From contig OY760067.1 of the NCBI GenBank assembly GCA_963662985.1, positions 992,001 through 1,056,000 on the forward strand: a stretch of DNA of 64,000 nt. The letters run 5' to 3'. The notes beneath the pieces were generated by a model that had not been told where the DNA came from, searched no databases, and saw nothing but the letters and a program-made list of their open reading frames with translations. The stretch comes from G963662985 sp963662985. Its GTDB lineage: Bacteria > Chloroflexota > Anaerolineae > Anaerolineales > UBA11579. Shown here piece after piece: positions 51,843 to 60,291 of this stretch; the first letter of the stretch is position 1; each line of letters starts with the position of its first letter. Position numbers and translations under genes: made by a program.

Positions 51843-52544
51843 CTACTTCTTTTGATTAAGTGCAAATTCAGCAATTGCTTTCGCGTGTAATATTGCAGTA
51901 TCATAAGTAGGTATTGGGCTATCTTGCGGCTTGATTAAATGCCCAATTTCTGTGCACCCCAAAATCACTGCTTGAGCACCTTGCATTTGCATTTCTTTAA
52001 TAATTCTTTGATATCCTGTTCGTGATTCATCTTTCAAATTTCCAATCACCAATTCTTCAAAGATCACATCATCCACAAATTTTCGATCATCTTTTTCTGG
52101 AATAAATACCTCAAATCCGTATTTTTCAACCAATCTAGATTTGTAGAATGATTCTTCCATAGTAGATGCGGTTCCCAAAAGTCCAACTTTTTGAAAATTA
52201 TCTTTCAAAATAGCTTCTGCAGTCGCATCTGCAATATGTAAGAGTGGTAATTGAGTGGCTGCTTCAATTGCATCTGTCATCTTATGCATCGTATTAGAGC
52301 AAATCGCAATGAAATCTGCATTTGCTGCCTTCAATTGAAGCCCGGCATTTACCATTGCTTCCTGAACAGCATCCCAATTGTTTGATTTCATCATGGCCGA
52401 TATTTCTCCAAAATCAACCGTCACCATGACACTTTTCGCGTTGTGTACGCCTCCTAGTTCAGTTAAGACGAGCTCATTTACCATGCGGTAATATTCAATA
52501 GAAGATTCCCAGCTCACCCCTCCGATCAATCCAATAGTCTTCAA
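51843..52544 (-). CDS. Aspartate/glutamate racemase family protein
   Basis: A 233-residue cofactor-independent racemase. The two catalytic Cys motifs are intact: AICSNTMHK and LGCTEIG. It begins at TTG 52544, with GGAG 7 bp upstream. The substrate is probably aspartate, as the YgeA-type pattern IGLIGGVSWESSIEYYR is present, but YgeA relatives are also broad-spectrum racemases. D-amino acid for peptidoglycan or signalling is the likely product. Paired with a TetR regulator. Confidence 0.85.
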   Translation of the reverse strand: MKTIGLIGGVSWESSIEYYRMVNELVLTELGGVHNAKSVMVTVDFGEISAMMKSNNWDAVQEAMVNAGLQLKAANADFIAICSNTMHKMTDAIEAATQLPLLHIADATAEAILKDNFQKVGLLGTASTMEESFYKSRLVEKYGFEVFIPEKDDRKFVDDVIFEELVIGNLKDESRTGYQRIIKEMQMQGAQAVILGCTEIGHLIKPQDSPIPTYDTAILHAKAIAEFALNQKK

Positions 52545-52694
52545 TGTATAACTCCTATAACTTAATATGTATTAATATTATAAAACGAAAACGACGTCTT
52601 AGCCTTGCATTTTCTTTAGGTTTTGTTGAATTATGATAAACTATAGTTGAAAAGAAAAGAATTCCCTAGATTGGGAGTATAAAAGGAGTTATTT

Positions 52695-53653
52695 ATGATT
52701 GTTACAACAAAAGAACTATTCAAACACGCCTATGGAAAATATGCAATTGGTGCTTATAACATCAATAACCTCGAACAAACAATGGGTTTGTTCCGTGGTA
52801 ACTTGCAAAGCAAAGCCCCTTTCATTATCCAACTTTCTAAAGGTGCCCGCAGCTATACCGATAAAGAAATGTTAGAAGGTTTGATCCGCAGTGCCGATAA
52901 AATCTTCCCAGAAGCAGTCTTTGCCGTCCATCTCGACCATGGCGATGAAGAAACCTGCTACGATTGTATCGAAAGCGGCTTCTATAGCTCAGTGATGATT
53001 GATGCTAGCCATCATGATTTTGAAGAAAACATTGCAATCACCAAACGTGTGGTGGATGCAGCCCATGCCAAAGGCATCGTAGTAGAAGCAGAGCTTGGCC
53101 AATTGGGTGGTGTGGAAGAACACGTAAAAGTGGATGAAGCAGATGCAAAATTAACTGATCCCAGACAAGCAAAAGAATTTGTAGAACGCACTGGCGTAGA
53201 TTCTTTGGCAGTAGCCATCGGCACCAGCCACGGCGCATTCAAATTCTCCGGCACACAAGGCCTTCACTTTGACGTGTTGGGTCCGAATTACAAGACATTC
53301 AAAAAGAATTACCCGGTTTCCCCTTGGTGATGCACGGCTCCAGCTCTGTTCCCCAAGAAGAAGTCAAACGCATCAACGAAGCCGGTGGCAAATTACTCGG
53401 TGCAAAAGGTGTGGATGCCACTCAATTCAAAAAAGCAGCTACATTAGGCGTCACCAAGATTAATATTGACACCGATGGCCGTTTGGTATGGTGTCGCGTT
53501 CACCGTGAATTCTTCCGCGACGAACCGGAAAAATTTGACTTACGCGGTCCCGGCAAGATCTTCATGCAAGCCTATGCCGATTTCATCGCTTCTAAAAATG
53601 AACTCTTGGGTTCTGCTGGTCAATTGGACGATGTCCGCAAAATGCTTTCCTAA
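52695..53653 (+). pseudogene. Class II fructose-bisphosphate aldolase, frameshifted
   Basis: The frame begins at 52695 after AAAGGAG and stops at 53330. The remaining C-terminal third continues in another frame (upstream of 53324 to 53653). Frame comparison places the shift at about 53280-53283: LHFDVLG continues as SELQDIQKELPGFPLVMHGSSS if one base is restored in TTGGGTCC. The rebuilt protein is about 319 residues, with the zinc-binding HLDHGD, ASHHDFEEN and MHGSSS motifs intact. One missing base in a G run suggests either a sequencing error or a recent mutation. It would cleave fructose 1,6-bisphosphate in glycolysis/gluconeogenesis; no other aldolase gene is in the window. Confidence 0.85.
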
Positions 53654-53700
53654 TTAATTCTATTTGGCGATAGAGAATTTTTTCTAAGAAACTGTAAAAT

Positions 53701-53731
53701 AAAGAGGTCGTAAGCCTGCGGCCTCTTTTTT
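53701..53731 (+). terminator. Terminator of the aldolase gene
   Basis: Stem AAAGAGGTCG/CGGCCTCTTT (53701-53710 with 53719-53728) with one G-T pair and an 8-nt loop, followed by a T run. Confidence 0.8.
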
Positions 53732-53802
53732 ATTTACATGTAGTTAACCTCTACAATTTAGAGTTGTTTTATCATAAATAGACTTCGCACAAAAGGATAT
53801 TT

Positions 53803-54468
53803 ATGGAAAAGCTCAAAACTCCCTTTGCCAAACAACTTTTTGCTGAATTTTTTGGTACGTTTGCCTTAGTATTTGTCGGTTGTGGTGCCATCATCGTCCA
53901 TACCTTAACAAATGCAATCTCACATTTCGGCATTGCACTTTCATTTGGTTTAGTCGTAATGACCATGATTAGTGTCACTGGCCATGTGAGTATGGCGCAC
54001 TTCAACCCTGCTGTAACTTTTGCATTTGCCCTCACCAACTATTTCCCATGGAAAAAAGTACTTCCCTATTGGATTTCTCAACTTCTCGGTGCTTCCTTAG
54101 CCGCAGCCCTACTTGAAATCTTTTTTGGTTCCATCGCCAACCTCGGCGCTACCACACCTGCCAACACAACATCTCAATCTTTTTGGCTAGAGCTCTTGCT
54201 CACAGCCATCCTCATGTTTGTCATCTTAGCCGTCGCCACAGACGCTAAAGCAGATGGACATCATGCCGCCATTATGATTGGCGCTACCGTTGCTATGAAT
54301 GCTTTATGGGCTGGGCCAATCAGTGGTGCCTCTATGAACCCTGCTCGTTCCTTTGGCCCTGCCTTGCTCAGTGGCACTTGGCAAGCCCATTGGATTTATT
54401 GGCTAGCACCTCTGATTGGTGCCAGCCTTGGGGCACTCGCCTACACATTGATTCATTCAGAAAAATAG
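53803..54468 (+). CDS. MIP-family aquaporin/glycerol channel
   Basis: A 221-residue six-helix channel. Both NPA boxes are present (HFNPA, 68-70, and SMNPARS, 179-181), with selectivity Arg182 just after the second. By alignment to AqpZ, the His of the selectivity filter is Ala167, while a Phe is kept in helix 2, so it is not a strict water channel and may pass glycerol or other small solutes. AAAGGA ribosome site. Monocistronic with its own terminator. Confidence 0.88.
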   Translation: MEKLKTPFAKQLFAEFFGTFALVFVGCGAIIVHTLTNAISHFGIALSFGLVVMTMISVTGHVSMAHFNPAVTFAFALTNYFPWKKVLPYWISQLLGASLAAALLEIFFGSIANLGATTPANTTSQSFWLELLLTAILMFVILAVATDAKADGHHAAIMIGATVAMNALWAGPISGASMNPARSFGPALLSGTWQAHWIYWLAPLIGASLGALAYTLIHSEK

Positions 54469-54492
54469 AAAGAGCATTTTGCTCTTTTTTTT
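54469..54492 (+). terminator. Terminator of the aquaporin gene
   Basis: Stem AAAGAGCA/TGCTCTTT (54469-54476 with 54480-54487) with a 3-nt loop and nine T residues in a row. Confidence 0.85.
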
Positions 54493-54576
54493 TATCCTTC
54501 CTTCATTTACCTTCCTTCGCCAAGCCTTAATTTGGATTATAATAATCTCAATATAATGATTAACAGGAGCGAAACC

Positions 54577-55815
54577 ATGAAAAAAGAACTTGATCAAATC
54601 ATGCAAGAAATGAACTTAGATGCCATCCTCGTCCAAGGATCCGCCATGCACAATCCATCTATGACCTATTTCTTGGGACCGGTGCATATGGGTGACGGTG
54701 ATTTGATCAAAAAGCGTGGTGAACAAGCCGTGATCTTCTGCAACACCATGGAACGTGAAGAAGCCGGAAAAGCTGGCTTGCCCGTTATTCAATATTCCAA
54801 ATATGATATTCTCAAAATGGTCAAAGAGGCTAATGGCAATCGCGCCATTGGTTTTGCCAAACGTTACAAAGAAATGTTTACAGATCTCGATCTCACCCAA
54901 GGACGCGTGGGCATCTATGGTACAGTGGATTTTGATAAAAAATGGGATGTGATTAACGCCCTGCAAAAAGAAATGCCGAACATAGAATTTATTGGTAGTG
55001 TTGGCCAAGATGTGCTCCAAAAAGCAATGGTTACTAAAAACGAAACTGAAGCGCAAGAATTACGCAAAGTCAGTGATCAAAATTCGCAAGTAGTCCTCGC
55101 TACCTTAGAATTCATTAAATCCCATGTTGCCAAAAATGAAGTAATGGTCAAATCAAATGGCGATCCTCTGACTATCGGTGATGTCAAAGACTTTATTCGT
55201 TTACGCATTGCAGAATTTGGCCTTGAAAACCCCCATGGTGAAATCTTTGCCATCGGTGCAGATGCCGGTGTTCCCCATAATGCAGGCACACCTAGCGATA
55301 TCCTCAAACTCGGCAAAACCATTATCTTTGATATCTATCCCTGCCAATTTGGCGGTGGTTATCACTCCGATATGACCCGCACATGGTCACTTGGTTATGC
55401 CACAGATGAAACCCAAAAGCTCTATGATGACGTATTTGAAGTACATCAAGCAATGGAAAAAGCCTTCAAAGTTGGCACTCCCTTCCATCATTATCAAACA
55501 CTCACTTGTGACATGTTCGAAGCCAAAGGCTACGCCACCATCAACAAAGATCGCACCTTGCAAAGCGGCTATATCCACAGCCTCGGTCATGGTATTGGTC
55601 TGCGCGTGCATGAAGCCCCTTGGTGCCAAGATATTGGCCCCGAATCCGATATCCTCTCTCCTGGGATGGCATTCACCAATGAACCCGGCCTCTATTATGC
55701 AGAAAAAGAAATGGGCGCCCGTGTAGAAGATAGCTATTTTATTAACGAAGATAACAGCATTGAAAAATTAACCAAAGTTCCCTACGACTTTGTGATTCCT
55801 GTAAAAAAAGCATAA
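54577..55815 (+). CDS. M24-family peptidase (Xaa-Pro aminopeptidase-like)
   Basis: A 412-residue creatinase/aminopeptidase-fold metalloenzyme. ATG 54577 follows AGGAG; the ATG at 54532 has none. Metal ligands are visible: FDIYP and SDMTRTW (two Asp), LGHGIGLRVHE (His), NEPGLY (Glu) and GARVED (Glu). The N-terminal 165 residues form the usual creatinase-N domain. It likely removes N-terminal residues before proline. TATAAT boxes lie at 54538 and 54552. tsaD follows 14 bp later. Confidence 0.88.
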   Translation: MKKELDQIMQEMNLDAILVQGSAMHNPSMTYFLGPVHMGDGDLIKKRGEQAVIFCNTMEREEAGKAGLPVIQYSKYDILKMVKEANGNRAIGFAKRYKEMFTDLDLTQGRVGIYGTVDFDKKWDVINALQKEMPNIEFIGSVGQDVLQKAMVTKNETEAQELRKVSDQNSQVVLATLEFIKSHVAKNEVMVKSNGDPLTIGDVKDFIRLRIAEFGLENPHGEIFAIGADAGVPHNAGTPSDILKLGKTIIFDIYPCQFGGGYHSDMTRTWSLGYATDETQKLYDDVFEVHQAMEKAFKVGTPFHHYQTLTCDMFEAKGYATINKDRTLQSGYIHSLGHGIGLRVHEAPWCQDIGPESDILSPGMAFTNEPGLYYAEKEMGARVEDSYFINEDNSIEKLTKVPYDFVIPVKKA

Positions 55816-55829
55816 TAAGGATTTAATTC

Positions 55830-56930
55830 ATGTCCATACAACCCGAACATACCATACGCATTCTGGGGATTGAATCATCCTGTGATGAAACTGCCGCTGC
55901 AGTGGTTGAAAACGGCACCAAAATTCTATCCAATGTGGTAGCCACACAAATCGACCTTCACGCCCAATATGGTGGTGTTTTCCCTGAGCTTGCCTCTCGT
56001 GAACACATCAAAGCCATCTATCCCGTGGTAGAACAAGCACTAAAAAAAGCACATCTTGATCTCTCAGGCATTGACGCCATCGCTGTCACTCGTGGTCCCG
56101 GTTTGCCCGGTTCCTTAGTTGTCGGCATCAACATGGCCAAAGGGCTTGCACTTGCCTCTGGCATTCCGCTAGTAGGAGTCAATCATATGGAAGGGCATCT
56201 CTACTCTCCTTGGCTTGAAACCAACGAAGAGAGTCCTGCCCCTAACTTTCCCTTCATTGCTTTGATCGTTTCCGGTGGACACACCGAGATTATTTTAATC
56301 CGCGATCATATGGATTATGAACGCCTCGGCAGCACCCAAGATGACGCCGCAGGAGAAGCATTTGACAAAGTATCTCGTCTGTTAGGTCTCGGATATCCCG
56401 GTGGTCCTGCTATTCAAAAAATCTCCGCAGATGCCAACAAAAACGCTTTCCGCTTCCCCCGCTCATGGATGCCTGGCACCCATGATTTTTCATTCAGTGG
56501 TATCAAGACCTCAGTTTTGCATTTAGTTAATGACCTCCAAAATCGCGCCAAAAAAGTGTGGATCGACACGCATGGTATTCAAAACGTAAAAAACTTTGAC
56601 CCTAGCACTGTCCAACTCCCCGTAGCAGATATCGCAGCGAGCTTCCAAGAATCAGTGGTGGATGTTCTCGTTACCAAAACCATCAACGCTGCTGAAGAAT
56701 ATGGCTGTCAAGAGATCTTGATTGCCGGTGGAGTTTCTGCCAACAAAGCCTTACGAGAAACCATGATAGAGCGCTTCTCTGGCAAAGTGCATGTGCCTCC
56801 GCTTTATTTATGCACCGATAACGCTTCGATGATCGCCGCAGCCGGTTATCATCGCTTCCTCAACGGACAACGAGACGACCTCGATTTCGACGCACTTCCC
56901 ACATGGAGCATTGCAAATTTGCAAAAATAA
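55830..56930 (+). CDS. tsaD: tRNA N6-threonylcarbamoyladenosine transferase
   Basis: Transfers threonylcarbamoyl to A37 of ANN-decoding tRNAs, with TsaB, TsaE and TsaC elsewhere in the cell. 366 residues. The family ATPase-fold motifs LGIESSCDETAAAVV, RGPGLPGSLVVG, the iron-binding NHMEGH (H119, H123) and VSGGHTEI are present, and GGVSANKALR completes the C-terminal site. Between M24 peptidase (14 bp) and PHP genes (3 bp), so it is probably co-transcribed. Confidence 0.97.
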   Translation: MSIQPEHTIRILGIESSCDETAAAVVENGTKILSNVVATQIDLHAQYGGVFPELASREHIKAIYPVVEQALKKAHLDLSGIDAIAVTRGPGLPGSLVVGINMAKGLALASGIPLVGVNHMEGHLYSPWLETNEESPAPNFPFIALIVSGGHTEIILIRDHMDYERLGSTQDDAAGEAFDKVSRLLGLGYPGGPAIQKISADANKNAFRFPRSWMPGTHDFSFSGIKTSVLHLVNDLQNRAKKVWIDTHGIQNVKNFDPSTVQLPVADIAASFQESVVDVLVTKTINAAEEYGCQEILIAGGVSANKALRETMIERFSGKVHVPPLYLCTDNASMIAAAGYHRFLNGQRDDLDFDALPTWSIANLQK

Positions 56931-56933
56931 CTT

Positions 56934-57728
56934 ATGGCAACATTTTCTAGAAAAATTCCTTATGACTTTCACATTCATACGGTCTGGTCACACTGCGCCG
57001 ACCGCGAAAACACCTTAGAGAACATTATCGAAACGGCACAATGGCTAGGTCTAAAAACCATCGCATTCACAGACCATTATTTTCAAGACCCATATCAAAG
57101 TTGGGTACTTTATGAAAACTGCAATCACGTCATGATCGCAGAAATTCGAGAATCGTTAAGCAAAATCGACACAGGTGACTTAAACATTTTAATCGGCTGT
57201 GAAGCGGATTGTATCGGCGTTGGGAAATTCACCATTGATGAATCTAGAGCAAAAGAGCTTGATCTGGTCACTCTTTCCACTTCTCATTTTCACAATATGA
57301 AAGAAAATATAGATCAATACACCGATCAACAAAAATCAAAAATGATTATTGATCGCACTTTGCCCGCCCTTGAACTTCCTTGGGTGCACATTCTTCCCCA
57401 TCCATTTTGGATTCCTTTGCATGGCTTTGGCACACACGAATTTTTTATTGACATGATCGAAGACAAGATCATTCAAGAAATGGGTGAATTAGCTATCAAA
57501 AATCAAATCGCAATGGAGATCAATCTTAACTCCCTTAGTTACGAAGACTACCAACGCCCCATGCGACGAGTGGTAGAGATATGGCGAGAAATGGGCGTGA
57601 TGTTCTCTCGTGGCTCAGATGCCCATGCGCTCGACACAATGGATCGAGATAATATCGAAGATGATGTGTTAGTCTCATTTGATCTCACCGCTGAAAACTT
57701 TATTACCCCAGATTGGTTCAAAAAATAG
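56934..57728 (+). CDS. PHP-domain phosphoesterase-like protein
   Basis: A 264-residue PHP-fold protein. Metal-site motifs are DFHIHTVWSH (H13, H15), AFTDHY, and C-terminal GSDAH. Related enzymes hydrolyse phosphate esters (histidinol phosphatase type) with three metal ions. No other histidine-synthesis genes are nearby. It starts 3 bp after tsaD, and the 91-bp gap before degV contains no strong terminator. Confidence 0.8.
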   Translation: MATFSRKIPYDFHIHTVWSHCADRENTLENIIETAQWLGLKTIAFTDHYFQDPYQSWVLYENCNHVMIAEIRESLSKIDTGDLNILIGCEADCIGVGKFTIDESRAKELDLVTLSTSHFHNMKENIDQYTDQQKSKMIIDRTLPALELPWVHILPHPFWIPLHGFGTHEFFIDMIEDKIIQEMGELAIKNQIAMEINLNSLSYEDYQRPMRRVVEIWREMGVMFSRGSDAHALDTMDRDNIEDDVLVSFDLTAENFITPDWFKK

Positions 57729-57819
57729 GTTAAGTGAACTATTTCAAAACCGACCTCTTTTCGTGTATTATAAATAATAACCTTTAAATTTATATTTCGA
57801 CCTAACAAAAGGAACGTCC

Positions 57820-58686
57820 ATGGAACCAAAAAAACTACACATTATTGTTGACAACACTGCAGATATGCCAAAAGATTGGCTTGAAACTTATCAAATTGAA
57901 ATGTTATCAATGCCTATCATGTTAGGGGACAAAACTTACTACGAACATGAAACTATCACCAAAGAATCTTTTTATCAATGGATTTATGAAAGCGCAAGCA
58001 ATATTCCAAAAACAGGCTGCAACAGCCCTCTAGAATGGGAAAATAAGATTAAAGAAGTTGCTTCTCCTGGAGACTCTGTTTTAATCATACCGCTTGCAAG
58101 TGCACTCTCCGGCAATTACAATTCCGCTTTACAAGCTTCCAAACAATTACCTGACTATGATGTGCATGTCTTTGACCCACGCACAGGCTCTTCAGCCTCC
58201 GGTTTTTTTGCAAGAGAAGCTCGATTAATGGCCAATAAAGGCCTCACAATTGACGTAATCAAAGACAAATTAACTCATCTACGCAATAACACCACCATTT
58301 GTTTTGTGTTAGATACCGTCCGTTTTGCACTCGGTGGAGGGCGATATGGCGCTATCACCAAAATGGCTGAATCTGTCATCCCTGTCAAAGCCATTGTTTA
58401 TTTCCACGAAGTTGGAGAAATGAAAGTTACCAGCATTGCTCGTTCACTCAAAAAAGCAACCACTCGCCTCTCCAAAGACCTTCAAGAAAAATACAAATCC
58501 CAAAAAGTAAATCTAAGCATTATGTATGCAGATATTCCAGAAGTTGCAGAACAAGTTTTTGAGAACATCAAAGAACTGCTCAACACTTCAGCAGAATCAT
58601 TCTTAGTCAATATCGACCTCACCTTATCCTCCCATATTGGTCCAGGTGCTGTGGGGTTTGTCGTCAGCCCAGTGTTAGACTATTGA
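57820..58686 (+). CDS. DegV-family fatty-acid-binding protein
   Basis: A 288-residue DegV/FakB-like protein. The N-terminal IVDNTADMPKDW and SMPIMLGDKTYYE blocks, and LASALSGNYNSALQA in the lipid-head-group pocket, match the family, which binds a fatty acid and, with FakA kinase, presents it for phosphorylation. No fakA is nearby. AAAGGAA ribosome site; bidirectional terminator downstream. Confidence 0.9.
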   Translation: MEPKKLHIIVDNTADMPKDWLETYQIEMLSMPIMLGDKTYYEHETITKESFYQWIYESASNIPKTGCNSPLEWENKIKEVASPGDSVLIIPLASALSGNYNSALQASKQLPDYDVHVFDPRTGSSASGFFAREARLMANKGLTIDVIKDKLTHLRNNTTICFVLDTVRFALGGGRYGAITKMAESVIPVKAIVYFHEVGEMKVTSIARSLKKATTRLSKDLQEKYKSQKVNLSIMYADIPEVAEQVFENIKELLNTSAESFLVNIDLTLSSHIGPGAVGFVVSPVLDY

Positions 58687-58707
58687 TCTGTTTGATTGTA
58701 GAAAAAA

Positions 58708-58736
58708 AAAGAAGCTTTCATTTCGAAAGCTTCTTT
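58708..58736. terminator. Bidirectional terminator
   Basis: Stem AAAGAAGCTTT/AAAGCTTCTTT (58708-58718 with 58726-58736), 7-nt loop, between the convergent DegV and Gfo/Idh genes. Confidence 0.82.
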
Positions 58737-58752
58737 ATTATTAGAAATTATT

Positions 58753-60174
58753 TTAGATCAATTTCTCTTTATAAGCAGGAAAATCAATCACAGTGTTTTC
58801 TTTTCGCGCTTTTTCAGATGCAAATGCCATCAAATGGCTCTCAATTGCATCAGAAGCAGAAGACTGTGGCTCAATCTCACCACTCATACTACGTACAAAA
58901 GAATCCATCAAACCTAAATCGCCACCTCCATGACCGGATTCAGCCGTAGCACTGGTGTTGTAATGCGTGATCTTCCCTGTTAGCTTATCATGCACTTCCA
59001 CCCAAGAACCTGCTTGCCCAAATTCTGCAAAGATCGTTCCTAATGTGCCATCAATCCGCGTAGAGCGATATTCTCGATGGGAATGTCCCTGCATAGTCAA
59101 CACCACCGAGGCACCTTTTGCGAATTGCATCGTCACCACCTGATGGTCGACCACATCGTTATCACATTGATAGACACATCGTCCATAGGGAGTAGTTTGC
59201 AAGGCATGTGTGATTGCATCAGGAATCTCTTTACGATCCATCTGTTTCACTTGTGGTAACAAAATATTGATCGGCCATTCTCGATAATCCGTCAAAATTT
59301 TTAATCGGGGATACACTACTGATAGAATATGAATCAACCATGGAGTCTTCAAATAGGTCTTAAGAATAAATCGTTCAAATCCTTGCGCTGATTCTGCCAA
59401 TCCACGCACAATGGTGGTCTTGTCATGATAAAAACGATCAGCATTATAAATACAACTATCTGCCACAGGGCAGCCATCCGTACAGCGCAAAGGCGCGCCT
59501 TCAGGCTTATTCTCAATCGTATAATGCTGCAAATCACCAATGCTGCTCAAACTTTCACACTTGTCATCCATCATCCAAGTCAAAATATCCAAATCATGGC
59601 AACATTTTGCCAAGATCATCGGACTGCTTTTTTCTTCATTTCCCCAATTCCCGCGCACAAAGCTATGCGCCATATGCCAAAAAGAAACATTCTCTCGATG
59701 ATCCACATCGATCACTTTACCAATCGCTCCCGAACGCAAAATCTCCCGCAATTTTGTGAAATGGTTCGTGAAACGCAACACATGACAAATCTGCAATTGT
59801 TTGCCTGTTTCCTTACTAGTGCGCACCAAACGCAAACAATCATCTAAGGTGTTTGCCATCGGCTTTTCCAACAACACATCATATCCCACTTGCATGGCTT
59901 TCACACCTGCTTCCACATGTTGCCAATCTTGCGTACTAATCAAAATTGCATCAGCCAATTGGGGTTGTGCCAAAAGCGCCTCATCTGTTTCAAACACCAT
60001 CTCGGGTGCAATGCCATGGGTCTTCGCAAAATATTCTCTTTTTTCAGGGTCAGGGTCAGCAACTGCAACAAATTTTGCCTTATCAGGGTGTTGCAATGCA
60101 TAAGGTGCATACGCAAAAGCACCTCGATTCCCAGCCCCGATCAACGCAATCGTTAAGGGTTTTGGAGCATTCAT
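58753..60174 (-). CDS. Gfo/Idh/MocA-family oxidoreductase with cysteine cluster
   Basis: A 473-residue NAD(P)-dependent dehydrogenase. The Rossmann motif is LIGAGNRG, with EKPMA marking the family lysine-proline signature, and CHDLDIL at the substrate site. An insertion holds a Cys-rich stretch (CTDGCPVADSC) found in a subset linked to polysaccharide or glycoside metabolism; it may bind zinc. Sugar substrate unknown. Preceded by GAAAGG. Confidence 0.83.
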   Translation of the reverse strand: MNAPKPLTIALIGAGNRGAFAYAPYALQHPDKAKFVAVADPDPEKREYFAKTHGIAPEMVFETDEALLAQPQLADAILISTQDWQHVEAGVKAMQVGYDVLLEKPMANTLDDCLRLVRTSKETGKQLQICHVLRFTNHFTKLREILRSGAIGKVIDVDHRENVSFWHMAHSFVRGNWGNEEKSSPMILAKCCHDLDILTWMMDDKCESLSSIGDLQHYTIENKPEGAPLRCTDGCPVADSCIYNADRFYHDKTTIVRGLAESAQGFERFILKTYLKTPWLIHILSVVYPRLKILTDYREWPINILLPQVKQMDRKEIPDAITHALQTTPYGRCVYQCDNDVVDHQVVTMQFAKGASVVLTMQGHSHREYRSTRIDGTLGTIFAEFGQAGSWVEVHDKLTGKITHYNTSATAESGHGGGDLGLMDSFVRSMSGEIEPQSSASDAIESHLMAFASEKARKENTVIDFPAYKEKLI

Positions 60175-60249
60175 ACTATCGATACCTTTCTCTCTTGATT
60201 AATTCTCATTCTACTCCACATCCGTAACAAAACAAATACTTAAACAAAA

Positions 60250-60269
60250 AAGCTCGTCCAAGCGAGCTT
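60250..60269 (-). terminator. Terminator of the membrane-lipoprotein gene
   Basis: Stem AAGCTCG/CGAGCTT (60250-60256 with 60263-60269) with a 6-nt loop. On the minus strand it is followed by a T run. Confidence 0.8.
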
Positions 60270-60291
60270 CTTTGCACAAAAATTACAGTTT

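Noticed and set aside
53275..53335. Programmed -1 frameshifting in the aldolase gene
   Set aside because: No slippery heptamer fits the frames at TTGGGTCC, no downstream pseudoknot was evident, and aldolases are not known to use frameshifting.
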